From Stenotrophomonas maltophilia (lineage in GTDB: Bacteria > Pseudomonadota > Gammaproteobacteria > Xanthomonadales > Xanthomonadaceae): a stretch of DNA of 17,828 nt. Shown here piece after piece: positions 1 through 7,256 of this stretch; the first letter of the stretch is position 1; the number at the start of each line of letters is the position of its first letter. The notes beneath the pieces are model-generated. The model was not told where the DNA came from and ran no database searches. It saw only the letters and a list, made by a program, of their open reading frames with translations. The stretch is taken from NCBI GenBank assembly GCA_002387845.1, contig DGLB01000039.1, positions 1 through 17,828 of the forward strand, given 5' to 3'. Position numbers and translations under genes: made by a program.

Positions 1-2
1 TC

Positions 3-93
3 TGGCGGAGAGGGGGGGATTCGAACCCCCGAGGCGCTATAAACGCCTGCCTGATTTCGAGTCAGGTACATTCAACCGCTCTGCCACCTCTCC
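3..93 (-). tRNA. tRNA-Ser (anticodon CGA)
   Basis: On the minus strand this folds as a class II tRNA with a 7-bp GGAGAGG acceptor stem, a long variable arm, a T arm with GGTTCGAATCC, and an encoded CCA at positions 3-5. The anticodon loop CTCGAAA reads CGA, which decodes UCG. Length is 91 nt with CCA, as expected for tRNA-Ser. It is complete. Confidence 0.97.
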
Positions 94-120
94 AGATGGT
101 CCCGGCGAACCGGGACGCGA

Positions 121-149
121 ATAATACGGGGAGTGGGCGCTGACGGCAA
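121..149 (-). promoter_or_regulatory. Sigma-70 type promoter of tRNA-Ser
   Basis: On the minus strand, TTGCCG (144-149) and TATTAT (121-126) are separated by exactly 17 bp. The predicted start lies near 114, about 20 nt before the tRNA. The leader has a perfect 7-bp hairpin with a CGAA loop in the plus-strand sense (99-116), which may mark the 5' end for processing. The rest of the 94-262 gap shows no convincing promoter for the phosphatase gene that follows. Confidence 0.7.
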
Positions 150-262
150 GCGATTGCCGCGCCTTCAGGTGAATTTCGTATGACCCGATCGCTTGCCGGA
201 TGTCCGCAGGGCCGCGATCATGCCGTTATTCCCCGCAATACCTTCGCCGCACGCCACCGACC

Positions 263-967
263 ATGATCGAATTCGGACACCTGACCCACCCCGGCCTGCG
301 CCGTGACCTCAATGAGGACACCTACTACGGTGATGGCGAACTGGCCTTGTGGCTGGTGGCCGACGGCATGGGCGGCCATGCCTGCGGCGAAATAGCCAGC
401 GCGCTGGCGCGGGAAACCATCGTGCGCGAGATCCGCCAGGGGGCCTCGCTGGCGCAGGCGATCCGCATTGCCGACGAAGAAATCATCCGCACCTCACGCC
501 GGCGCAACGACACCCTGCCCATGGGCACCACCGTGGTCGCCGCGCGGGTGCTGGGCAACCGCTACGAAGTGGCCTGGGTGGGCGACAGCCGGGCCTACCT
601 GTGGCGCGACGGGCAGCTGGCCCAGCTGAGCCAGGACCACAGCGTGGTCCAGGAAATGGTGGCGCAGGGCAACCTGACCGCCGAGCAGGCCCGTGCCCAC
701 CCGCACCGCAACGTGGTGACCCAGGCCCTGGGGGTGACCGATCCGGCGCACCTGAACGTGGCGACCACCACCGGCGAACTACGCCCGGGCATGCAACTGC
801 TGCTGTGCAGCGACGGCCTGACCGAGGAAGTGGAAGACCACGGCATCGCCCGCACCCTGGCCTATGACGATGCCAGCGCGCAGGAGTGCGTGGATACGCT
901 GGTGGCGGCCGCGTTGGATGGGGGTGGGTCGGACAACATCACGGTGATCCTGGTGCGCTGCCACTAG
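263..967 (+). CDS. PP2C-family Ser/Thr protein phosphatase (Stp1/PppA-like)
   Basis: This encodes a 234-residue, stand-alone, soluble PP2C (PPM) phosphatase, a Mn/Mg-dependent enzyme that removes phosphate from serine or threonine in proteins. The family motifs appear in order: RRDLNED (residues 13-19), VADGMGGHACGE (32-43, metal-binding D34 and G35), GTT (88-90), VGDSRAYLW (107-115), SQDHSVV (123-129), CSDGLTEEV (182-190, metal-binding D184) and GGSDNITVILVR (221-232, D224). All metal-binding acidic residues are kept, so the enzyme should be active. An in-frame ATG lies 63 nt upstream, but the family normally begins right at MIEFGHLTHPG, so the ATG at 263 was chosen. There is no evident Shine-Dalgarno sequence. 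No partner kinase lies in the window, so its substrate cannot be named. Its 3' end converges on dnaQ. Confidence 0.92.
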   Translation: MIEFGHLTHPGLRRDLNEDTYYGDGELALWLVADGMGGHACGEIASALARETIVREIRQGASLAQAIRIADEEIIRTSRRRNDTLPMGTTVVAARVLGNRYEVAWVGDSRAYLWRDGQLAQLSQDHSVVQEMVAQGNLTAEQARAHPHRNVVTQALGVTDPAHLNVATTTGELRPGMQLLLCSDGLTEEVEDHGIARTLAYDDASAQECVDTLVAAALDGGGSDNITVILVRCH

Positions 968-1044
968 ACGGACCGCCTGGGCCGGCCAACGGCGGGCGCT
1001 ACCGGGGATCCGAAGTCCGTGTACCGCCCATCGAAGCCACAACC

Positions 1045-1770
1045 TCAGGCCACGGCGTCTTCCACCTTCGGGCCGTCCCAGATGGCGTGGCCGGCCTTCT
1101 TGCGCAGCTTGGCCAGGCGCGCTTCGTGCGCTTCCTGCTCTGACGCGGTGGCGACCACGCGCGGGCGTGGCAGCAGCCGTGAGGTGTCGATGGCCATCGC
1201 CTGGACACCGCCACTGACCGCATCGTCGGCACTGCCAAAGCCGATCTCTTCCTGCCCGGACGTCAGGGCGATGTAGACATCACCCAGAATCTGGGCGTCA
1301 AGCAGGCCACCGTGCAGCTGGCGGTGGGCGTTATCCACGCCCAGGCGCCGGCACAGGGCGTCCAGCGAGTTGCGCTGGCCGGGGTAGCGCTCGCGCGCCA
1401 TCTTCAGCGTATCGATGACCGTGCAGCGGTCGGCGATGGTGCCGTAATGGTCGCCCAGCAGGGACAGCTCGTAATCCAGGAAGCCGAGATCGAACGCGGC
1501 GTTGTGGATGATCAGCTCGGCCCCGTCGATGTAGGCGAGGAACTCATCGGCGATCTGCGCGAAGTCCGGCTTGTCCGCCAGGAAGTCCAGGGTGAGGCCG
1601 GTGACTTCCTGCGCGCCCTGTTCGAACTCGACGTCGGGCTTGATGTACTGGTGGTAGTTGTTGCCGCTGGGGCGACGCTCGAGCAGTTCCACACAGCCGA
1701 TTTCGACGATGCGGTTGCCTTTGCGCCATTCCAGGCCGGTGGTTTCGGTGTCGAGGATGATCTGACGCAT
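1045..1770 (-). CDS. dnaQ: DNA polymerase III epsilon subunit (3'-5' proofreading exonuclease)
   Basis: The 241-residue product is close to the E. coli DnaQ length of 243. It is the proofreading exonuclease of the replicative polymerase core and binds the alpha subunit through its C-terminal tail. The DEDDh catalytic set is complete: D7 and E9 (LDTETTG, residues 6-12), D94 (HNAAFDLGFL, 89-98), H153 and D158 (HGGLLDAQ, 153-160). A linker from about 175 leads to a C-terminal segment rich in basic and acidic residues (about 210-241), where the alpha-binding region lies in the family. The start is 4 bp after the rnhA stop codon, so the two genes are almost certainly cotranscribed and probably translationally coupled. 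In E. coli dnaQ and rnhA are neighbours but divergent; here they run in the same direction. No clear terminator is seen in the 77 bp before the converging phosphatase gene. Confidence 0.97.
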   Translation of the reverse strand: MRQIILDTETTGLEWRKGNRIVEIGCVELLERRPSGNNYHQYIKPDVEFEQGAQEVTGLTLDFLADKPDFAQIADEFLAYIDGAELIIHNAAFDLGFLDYELSLLGDHYGTIADRCTVIDTLKMARERYPGQRNSLDALCRRLGVDNAHRQLHGGLLDAQILGDVYIALTSGQEEIGFGSADDAVSGGVQAMAIDTSRLLPRPRVVATASEQEAHEARLAKLRKKAGHAIWDGPKVEDAVA

Positions 1771-1774
1771 GCGC

Positions 1775-2227
1775 TTAGTTTACCGCCGCGCCGCTGCGGA
1801 TCCGGATCGCGGCGTCACGTGCCAGCTGGTCCACGCGCTCGTTGTCGGGGTCGCCGTTGTGGCCCTTCACCCAACGCCAGTCGATGGTGTGGCGCAGGGT
1901 GGCAGCATGCAGGCGCTCCCACAGCTCGCGATTCTTGACCGGGTCGCCGCCGGCCGTCTTCCAGTTCTTGCGGATCCAGCCGGGCATCCACTGGGTCAGG
2001 CCCTGGCGGACGTACTGGGAGTCGGTGTACAGCACGATGTTGCAGGGCTCGGTCAGCGCTTCAAGGCCGGAGATGGCGGCCATCAACTCCATGCGGTTGT
2101 TCGTGGTATGCGCCTCGCCGCCGGTCAGCTCGCGCTCGTGCGCGTTGTAGCGCAGCAGCGCGGCCCAGCCGCCGGGGCCGGGGTTGCCCAGGCAGGAACC
2201 GTCGGTGTGTATCTCAATGGTCTTCAT
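1775..2227 (-). CDS. rnhA: Ribonuclease HI
   Basis: The product has 150 residues; E. coli RNase HI has 155. It cuts the RNA strand of RNA-DNA hybrids, removing R-loops and helping to clear primers. The catalytic carboxylates D9 (IHTDGSCLGNPGPGG, from residue 6), E47 (NNRMELMA), D69 (YTDSQYV) and D133 (NERVDQLA) are present, as is the catalytic loop histidine H123 (VKGHNG). The basic handle region around residues 80-100 (WIRKNWK) is present, so this is the bacterial type I enzyme with its hybrid-binding protrusion. The gene follows the methyltransferase by 11 bp and precedes dnaQ by 4 bp, which makes a tight three-gene unit. Only a weak GGA precedes the ATG. Confidence 0.97.
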   Translation of the reverse strand: MKTIEIHTDGSCLGNPGPGGWAALLRYNAHERELTGGEAHTTNNRMELMAAISGLEALTEPCNIVLYTDSQYVRQGLTQWMPGWIRKNWKTAGGDPVKNRELWERLHAATLRHTIDWRWVKGHNGDPDNERVDQLARDAAIRIRSGAAVN

Positions 2228-2238
2228 TCAATTCCAGA

Positions 2239-2883
2239 TCAGGTCGCCACGGTGCCGTGCCAACGACGCACCGGCAGTGGCGTGGGTCCTGGCAGCGCCA
2301 GGGTTCGTTTTTCAGCAGTAAACAGACAAGCGGCGCGCAAGGGAGCCAGACTGCTGCGGTCCGGCGAACGGTCGCGCCACATCGGGCCCAGCCAGGTCAG
2401 CTCCTGGCAGCTCAGCCCGGCCTGTTCCAGGCTGTGGCGCAGCCGCTGCGGGGTGCGCACGACCAGCCCGTGTCGACGCCATTGGCGGCGGAACGGGCTG
2501 AACGGGTTGAGCGTGGACAGCCACAGCCGGCCGCCGGGCATGAGCACCCGCTCGCACTCGGCGATGAGCGCCTCGGCATCGCGGGCAGTCACATGCTGCA
2601 GCACGATGGCGTTGACGCTCTCGCTGGGCAGCGGCAGCGGCAACGCACAGCGGGCATCGCCGCTGTAGCCCGGTCCCTCCCGGTACAGGGTGATGCCTCG
2701 CCCGGGCAGCAGCACGTCCTGGATCCAGGCCGGGGTGGGCGCGATCCACAGCCAGGGCGTGACCGGGCGGGTTGCCAGCACCAGCGCCAGCCGCTGGCGC
2801 TCCAACTCGCGCAGCGACAGCGCCGGTTCAGTATCAAACCAGGATGCGACGGAAGCTTGACGGGAGCGCGACAGGGCGGGCAT
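2239..2883 (-). CDS. YafS-like class I SAM methyltransferase-fold protein
   Basis: This is a 214-residue protein with a methyltransferase-type fold, equivalent in position to yafS, which lies between gloB and rnhA in E. coli. The later elements of the fold can be read: LPLPLPSESVNAIVLQHV (about residues 80-97), then ERVLMPGGRLWLSTLNPFSP (about 110-130), typical of the Methyltransf_11 group. The usual glycine-rich motif I (of the D-x-G-x-G-x-G kind) is not visible; the matching region reads PWLWIAPTPAWIQDVL (about 43-58). SAM binding is therefore not shown by sequence. The substrate is unknown. The ATG at 2883 was chosen as the first in frame. It has no Shine-Dalgarno and lies 11 bp from the divergent gloB start. 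The conserved part of the family seems to begin near residue 13 (ASWFDTE), so the true N-terminus is less certain than the gene itself. Confidence 0.85.
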   Translation of the reverse strand: MPALSRSRQASVASWFDTEPALSLRELERQRLALVLATRPVTPWLWIAPTPAWIQDVLLPGRGITLYREGPGYSGDARCALPLPLPSESVNAIVLQHVTARDAEALIAECERVLMPGGRLWLSTLNPFSPFRRQWRRHGLVVRTPQRLRHSLEQAGLSCQELTWLGPMWRDRSPDRSSLAPLRAACLFTAEKRTLALPGPTPLPVRRWHGTVAT

Positions 2884-2894
2884 GGTCCAATTCT

Positions 2895-3662
2895 ATGCGA
2901 CTGATTGCCCTACCCGCATTCGCGGACAACTACATCTGGGCGCTGGTCGCCGATGACGGCAACGCCATCGTGGTCGACCCCGGCCAGGCTGCACCGGTGC
3001 TGGCTGCGGCAGCGCAGCAACACTGGCACCCCCACACGGTTCTGCTGACCCACCATCACGACGATCACATCGGCGGGGTGGCCGAACTGCAGGCCCGCTA
3101 CCCGGGGCTGGCCGTGCTGGCACCGGACGATCCGCGCATTCCGCACGCCACCCGCCGGGTCGGCGACGGTGAACACGTTCAGGCACTGGGCCTCGGGATC
3201 GACGTAGTATCCGTGCCCGGACACACCCGAACCCACATCGCGTTTCACACAGCTGAACATCTTTTCAGTGGCGATGCGTTGTTCAGCCTGGGCTGTGGCC
3301 GGATGTTCGAAGGTACGCCGCCCCAGCTGCTGGCATCCCTGCAGCGGCTGGCGTCCCTGCCCGCGCACCTGCTGGTGTGCTGCGGGCACGAGTACACCGT
3401 GTCAAATGCCGTCTTCGCGCGGCATGTCGACCCCGCCAACGCCGCGCTTGCGCGACGCCATGAGGAGGCACTGGCCATGCGCCGCGATGAACGCCCCACG
3501 CTGCCGGAGACCTTGGCCAGCGAGCTGGAATGCAATCCATTCCTGCGAACCCATACTCCGGCCATCCAGGCCGCGGTCAGTGCCCATCTGGGCCGTGAAC
3601 TGACCGCCGAAGTGGATGTGCTGGCCGGCCTGCGCGGCTGGAAAGACGGATTCCGGACATGA
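2895..3662 (+). CDS. gloB: Hydroxyacylglutathione hydrolase (glyoxalase II)
   Basis: This 255-residue enzyme has the usual glyoxalase II length. It hydrolyses S-D-lactoylglutathione to D-lactate and glutathione, the second step of methylglyoxal detoxification in the cytoplasm. The metallo-beta-lactamase metal motif THHHDDH (residues 52-58) is followed by the other metal ligands H110 (PGHTRTH), D127 (FSGDALF) and H165 (CGHEYT). The C-terminal HAGH domain has NPFLRT (214-219) and ends with LRGWKDGF. The reading frame stays open further upstream, but MRLIALPAFADNYIW is the family N-terminus, so the ATG at 2895 was chosen. There is no Shine-Dalgarno. The stop codon overlaps the mltD start in ATGA, so the two are translationally coupled. 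The gloB-mltD pairing is the same as in E. coli. Confidence 0.96.
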   Translation: MRLIALPAFADNYIWALVADDGNAIVVDPGQAAPVLAAAAQQHWHPHTVLLTHHHDDHIGGVAELQARYPGLAVLAPDDPRIPHATRRVGDGEHVQALGLGIDVVSVPGHTRTHIAFHTAEHLFSGDALFSLGCGRMFEGTPPQLLASLQRLASLPAHLLVCCGHEYTVSNAVFARHVDPANAALARRHEEALAMRRDERPTLPETLASELECNPFLRTHTPAIQAAVSAHLGRELTAEVDVLAGLRGWKDGFRT

Positions 3663-4864
3663 GCCGGCGATTGCTGCCGCTCGCGCTGGGTGTGGCCATG
3701 GCCATGGCCGGCAGCGCGGGCGCCCAGTCGTTGAACACCGGCCTGGCCCAGAACGTGGCCGGCATCACCCAACTGCCGCTGGACGCGGCCGCCCTGCCCG
3801 CGCCGTCCGTGCGCAACGGGCAGGACATCTTCGCCAGCTTCCGTGAGGGCCTGGCCGAGCCGACCTGCGATGCCGAGGCCACCAGCCCACGCTGGCAGAA
3901 GCAGTTCGCGCACGCGCCTTCGCGCCTGGCCAACCAGGATGACGATGCGCTGGTGCTGTTCGGCTACGTCGTGGAAGAACTGCGTGCTGCCAACCTGCCC
4001 ACCGAATTTGCGCTGATTCCGTTCGTGGAGAGCGGCTATCGGCCGAACGCGCGCAACGGCGCGGGCCCGGCAGGGCTGTGGCAGTTCATTGCCACCACCG
4101 CCAAGAACCATCGTGTGCAGGTGAGCAACGGCTATGACGGCCGCCTGTCGGCGGTGGATTCCACCCAGGCCGCGGTGCGTTACCTGAAGACCCTGCACGG
4201 CATGTTTGCCGGCGACTGGCGCCTGGCCACCATGGCCTACAACGCCGGCGAGTACCGGGTGCTGCAGTCGCTGCGCAAGGCCGGCATGAATGCACAGAAC
4301 GCGCGCCCGGCCGAACTGCCGGGGCTGTCGCCGATCACCTATGCCTACGTTGAAAAGCTGCATGCCCTGGCCTGCGTGCTGGAAGACGCGGAAACCACCC
4401 CGGCGGTGATGGCCTCGCTGGACCGCACTGTGCCGGTGCTGAAGGGGCACACCCTGCCCGCCGGCACCAGCGTGCAGCAGTGGGCCGCGCAACGGCAGCT
4501 GGACCCGGCGCGCATCGCGCGCCTCAACCCGGCCCTCGCCGCCGGCAAGGGCCGTCCCAGCGGCGCAGCCACGGTGCTGGCCCCGGCCACGCACGCACCG
4601 GTGGACACCACGGTGGCCGTGGCCCAGGTGGATGCGCCGGCGACCGACATCGCCAGCGCCCGGCCGAACACCCCGGCGGCCAAGCGCACGGTAGCCAGTG
4701 CAGCCGATCGTCCACGCGCGCGCCGGCACACGGTGCGCAATGGCGAATCGGCATGGACGATTGCCAAGCGTTATGGAATGCCGTTGAAGGCATTGCTGTC
4801 GTTGAACAATCTCACCGGCAGCAGCGTGCTGAAGCCGGGCGCGGTGTTGCGCGTCGAGGATTGA
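3659..4864 (+). CDS. mltD: Membrane-bound-type lytic murein transglycosylase D with LysM
   Basis: The 401-residue product begins with a signal peptide (MSRRLLPLALGVAMAMAG, likely cut after AGA near residue 22). The catalytic SLT domain spans about residues 100-240: FVESGY with catalytic E124, GPAGLWQFI (136-144), and AYNAGEYR (193-200). These enzymes cleave the glycan strands of peptidoglycan and leave 1,6-anhydro ends. A first LysM-like segment (about 256-300, LKGHTLPAGTSVQQWA) is degenerate. An Ala/Pro/Thr-rich linker (about 300-350) leads to a canonical LysM at about 356-400 (HTVRNGESAWTIAKRYG). E. coli MltD is 452 residues and a lipoprotein; no lipobox cysteine is present here, so the product is probably soluble periplasmic or held by LysM binding. 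It is coupled to gloB by a 4-bp overlap and followed by a good terminator. Confidence 0.9.
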   Translation: MSRRLLPLALGVAMAMAGSAGAQSLNTGLAQNVAGITQLPLDAAALPAPSVRNGQDIFASFREGLAEPTCDAEATSPRWQKQFAHAPSRLANQDDDALVLFGYVVEELRAANLPTEFALIPFVESGYRPNARNGAGPAGLWQFIATTAKNHRVQVSNGYDGRLSAVDSTQAAVRYLKTLHGMFAGDWRLATMAYNAGEYRVLQSLRKAGMNAQNARPAELPGLSPITYAYVEKLHALACVLEDAETTPAVMASLDRTVPVLKGHTLPAGTSVQQWAAQRQLDPARIARLNPALAAGKGRPSGAATVLAPATHAPVDTTVAVAQVDAPATDIASARPNTPAAKRTVASAADRPRARRHTVRNGESAWTIAKRYGMPLKALLSLNNLTGSSVLKPGAVLRVED

Positions 4865-4885
4865 CGGCAACGCCATGAAATGCAG

Positions 4886-4912
4886 AAGGCCCGGCAATGC
4901 CGGGCCTTTTTT
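4886..4912 (+). terminator. Rho-independent terminator of gloB-mltD
   Basis: Stem AAGGCCCGGC (4886-4895), loop AAT and GCCGGGCCTT (4899-4908), with six T from 4907 to 4912. It begins 22 bp after the mltD stop codon. Confidence 0.93.
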
Positions 4913-4923
4913 GTTTCCGTGCC

Positions 4924-4945
4924 AGCCGGGCAAGCCCGGCTCTAC
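4924..4945 (-). repeat. SMAG-type GTAG REP element
   Basis: Read on the minus strand this starts with GTAG followed by an 8-bp perfect stem (AGCCGGGC / GCCCGGCT, 2-nt loop). A GTAG tetranucleotide at one foot of a short palindrome defines the SMAG repeats of Stenotrophomonas maltophilia. It sits between the converging mltD and ppiD genes, the usual setting for REP sequences. Confidence 0.75.
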
Positions 4946-4964
4946 GACATGCCTCGGGTGGAGA

Positions 4965-4987
4965 GCCCCCTTTTTGTTAAAGGGGGC
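4965..4987. repeat. Perfect inverted repeat in mltD-ppiD intergenic region
   Basis: Arms GCCCCCTTT (4965-4973) and AAAGGGGGC (4979-4987) flank a 5-nt loop. A GC-rich tract with a second small palindrome follows (about 4986-5001). Neither strand has a T-run right after the stem, so it is not a standard terminator. It may be a dispersed intergenic repeat. It lies in the otherwise geneless stretch from 4865 to 5061. Confidence 0.6.
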
Positions 4988-5036
4988 GCGCCGCAGGCGC
5001 GGGGATAAGGCGGAATGCGTGGGCAAACCGAAGAAT

Positions 5037-5067
5037 CTTTAACCGGCACCGAAGGTGTCGGTTAAAG
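5037..5067. repeat. Long hairpin overlapping the ppiD stop codon
   Basis: Arms of 14 nt (5037-5050 and 5054-5067) with a GAA loop pair along their whole length except for one position: a G-T wobble in plus-strand RNA, an A-C mismatch in minus-strand RNA. The ppiD stop codon (5062-5064) lies in one arm. No good T-run follows on the minus strand, so a role as ppiD terminator or 3' mRNA stabiliser is only inferred. Confidence 0.55.
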
Positions 5068-7035
5068 GTTGCTCTCTTCGGTTTGCACCTTGAAGCGCTT
5101 GCGCGCGGTCTTCACGAAGTCCTGCGCGGCCGACATGCCGTCCAGCTGCTCAAGCTGCTGCTTGAACTGCTGCTTCTGCTCGGCGGGCACTTCGTCGAGG
5201 TTGGCCGGGGTGACCTTGGTCACTGCGAAGACCAGGTAACGGCCCTGCACGTCAACCTTGCCGTAGGTCGGCTTGCCTTCGGCCGGCTGTGCGGCGGCGA
5301 AGATGGCGCGGTTGATTTCCGGGGTCGGTACCGGCTGCGTGCGCGGCAGACCCGGCAGCGGGCTGACCTGCAGCTTGTCCTCGGCGGCCACGGCCTGCAG
5401 GGTCTGGCCGGCCTTCAGCTTGGCCAGCACGGCATCAGCGGCCTTCTCGGACGCCTGGCGGGTGCGGTCGGCACGGATGGCGGCGATGACCTGGTCGCGG
5501 GCCTTGTCCAGCGGCAGGGCCTGCTCCGGGCTGTGCTCGGTGACGCGGATCATCACGCTGTGGTTCGGCGCGATTTCGATCGGGTCGCTGACCGTGCCGT
5601 CCTGGGTGAGCACGTCGGAGAACGCCGCACGCAGCACCGCCGGGTTGGCAGCGATGCCGCTGGCGGTTTCGCGGGTGAACGGGCCCACGGTCTGCACCGG
5701 CAGCTTCAGCGTTTCAGCCGCGGCGGTCAGCGACGACGGATTCTTGTAGACCTCGTCGACCAGTCGGCCGCTGAGCTGGCTGAACTTGCCTTCGCTGTCG
5801 GCCTTGAGCTGCTCGGCGGCGAGCTGGTCGCGTACTTCTTCGAACGAGCGTGCCTGACCGGGCTTGATCTCGCGCAGCTGCAGCACGTGGTAGCCGAAGT
5901 CGGTCTTGACCGGGCCGCTGATCTCACCGGCCTTCATCGCAAACAGCGCGTCTTCGAACGGCTTGACCATCACGCCGCGTTCGACCCAGCCCAGATCGCC
6001 ACCGCCCTGCTTGGAGCCGGTGTCGTCGGAGTTGGCCTTGGCCAGCGCAGCGAAGTCCGCACCGGCAGCCTTGGCCTGGGCAGCAATCGCGGTGGCCTTC
6101 TGTTCGGCGGCCTTCATCGCAGCCGCGTCGCTGGCGTCGGCAGCAAACAGGATGTGCGAGGCCAGGCGGGTTTCCTGGGTGCCAAAGCGCGCCTTCTCAT
6201 CGTCATAGCGCTTGCGCAGCGTGGCCTCGTCGGCGGCGGTGGCCGCCGGCAGCGTGGCCGCGTTGATTTCCACGTATTCCAGGCTGACGGTTTCCGGCTG
6301 GCGGAAGTCCTTGCTGTGGCCGTCGTACCAGGCCTTGATCTGCGCGTCGGTGACCTCGGCGGTGTCGGCCGGCAGTTCCGGCAACGCAGCCAGTTCCACG
6401 TCGCGGGTTTCGCCCAGCAGCTTCATCAGACGGTCGGCATCGGCGGCGGTGACGAAGCCCGCGCCCTGCAGCGCACCCGGAATGATGGAGGTCTGCAGGC
6501 TCTCGCGGACCTGCGCCTCGAACTGCGCCGGGGTGCGCGGCGGGTTGCCGGCGGCCAGGGTCGCACGATACTGGTTGCCGTCGAACTTGCCTTCCTGGTT
6601 GAGGAAGGCCGGAATGGACGCGATGGTCTCGCGCACAGCGGCGTCACTGATGACCAGACCGGCCTGTTCGCCGGACAGGCGCATGACCTGCTCGTCGATC
6701 ATCTGGTCCAGCACTTCGAGCTTGCTTTCGGTGCTTTCAAACTTGCGCGGGTCGAAGTCTTCGCCCTGCTGCGTGCTTGCCTGCATGCGCGCCTGCTCGA
6801 AGCGGGTCCGGAAATCGTTGGAACTGATCTCGTGGTGTTCCCACAGCAGCGACATCGGCCACCAGCCCGGAGCCGAGCGCCACCAGGTCGGCGGTGCGGA
6901 CACCTTGGCCACGTTCTGTGCGCCAACGCCACCGAGGTAGCTGTTGTCGATCACGAACAGGAAGGGAATCATCAGCAGCCCCAGGATCACGGTGACGATC
7001 CAGCCCGAGGTCTTGTCGCGGAGTTTCTGCAGCAT
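5062..7035 (-). CDS. ppiD: Peptidyl-prolyl isomerase / periplasmic chaperone PpiD (SurA-N and parvulin domains)
   Basis: The 657-residue, inner-membrane-anchored chaperone faces the periplasm and assists proteins emerging from the Sec translocon. A short cytoplasmic N-terminus (MLQKLRDKTSG) leads into one transmembrane helix (about residues 12-30). A SurA_N-like chaperone region follows (about 60-215), then a parvulin domain at about 288-391 (ASHILFA, GGDLGWVERGVMVKPFEDALF, GYHVLQL), then a C-terminal helical region. The frame stays open upstream through a tRNA, but MLQKLRDK is the family start, so the ATG at 7035 was used. The Trp-rich stretch PPTWWRSAPGWW (residues 48-59) after the membrane anchor is notable. 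The lon-hupB-ppiD order matches E. coli, but here tRNA genes and a terminator separate ppiD from hupB. Confidence 0.95.
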   Translation of the reverse strand: MLQKLRDKTSGWIVTVILGLLMIPFLFVIDNSYLGGVGAQNVAKVSAPPTWWRSAPGWWPMSLLWEHHEISSNDFRTRFEQARMQASTQQGEDFDPRKFESTESKLEVLDQMIDEQVMRLSGEQAGLVISDAAVRETIASIPAFLNQEGKFDGNQYRATLAAGNPPRTPAQFEAQVRESLQTSIIPGALQGAGFVTAADADRLMKLLGETRDVELAALPELPADTAEVTDAQIKAWYDGHSKDFRQPETVSLEYVEINAATLPAATAADEATLRKRYDDEKARFGTQETRLASHILFAADASDAAAMKAAEQKATAIAAQAKAAGADFAALAKANSDDTGSKQGGGDLGWVERGVMVKPFEDALFAMKAGEISGPVKTDFGYHVLQLREIKPGQARSFEEVRDQLAAEQLKADSEGKFSQLSGRLVDEVYKNPSSLTAAAETLKLPVQTVGPFTRETASGIAANPAVLRAAFSDVLTQDGTVSDPIEIAPNHSVMIRVTEHSPEQALPLDKARDQVIAAIRADRTRQASEKAADAVLAKLKAGQTLQAVAAEDKLQVSPLPGLPRTQPVPTPEINRAIFAAAQPAEGKPTYGKVDVQGRYLVFAVTKVTPANLDEVPAEQKQQFKQQLEQLDGMSAAQDFVKTARKRFKVQTEESNL

Positions 7036-7068
7036 GAGTGAAATCAAGGCCTGATTGGCGAGCCCGGC

Positions 7069-7097
7069 AGTGTAACCCGCTTCGCGCCACGCCCCAA
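7069..7097 (-). promoter_or_regulatory. Probable ppiD promoter
   Basis: On the minus strand, TTGGGG (7092-7097) and TACACT (7069-7074) are 17 bp apart and just downstream of the tRNA-Asp terminator. The start would be near 7062, giving a leader of about 27 nt. The match is moderate (4 of 6 in the -10 box). Confidence 0.45.
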
Positions 7098-7115
7098 CTG
7101 CCCCGCCCTGCGGGC

Positions 7116-7149
7116 AAAAGAAAAGCCCCTGGCTTTCACCAGGGGCTTT
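7116..7149 (-). terminator. Rho-independent terminator of the hupB-tRNA-Val-tRNA-Asp unit
   Basis: A perfect 11-bp stem AAAGCCCCTGG / CCAGGGGCTTT (7122-7132 with 7139-7149) with a 6-nt loop. On the minus strand it is followed by TTTTCTTTT. It starts 8 nt after the last tRNA-Asp, so it ends the tRNA transcript and insulates ppiD. Confidence 0.92.
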
Positions 7150-7156
7150 CAAAAGT

Positions 7157-7233
7157 TGGCGGAGCGGACGGGACTCGAACCCGCGACCTCCGGCGTGACA
7201 GGCCAGCATTCTAACCAGCTGAACTACCGCTCC
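7157..7233 (-). tRNA. tRNA-Asp (anticodon GTC), distal copy
   Basis: A 77-nt cloverleaf with acceptor GGAGCGG, anticodon loop CTGTCAC (GTC), T arm GGTTCGAGTCC and encoded CCA (7157-7159). It is identical to the two copies upstream in the transcript. Confidence 0.97.
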
Positions 7234-7256
7234 GCGCTGAAACTTTGCAGGCGCTC

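Noticed and set aside
3245..5026. A 593-codon open frame on the minus strand opposite gloB and mltD
   Set aside because: It is antisense to two clear genes and runs across a terminator and REP elements. It is rich in Arg, Gly, Ala and His as expected of a GC-rich shadow frame and has no recognisable domain.
5083..7041. A 652-codon open frame on the plus strand opposite ppiD
   Set aside because: It mirrors ppiD almost exactly and has low-complexity GC-shadow composition. The similar long frames opposite lon, clpX and tig were dismissed for the same reason.
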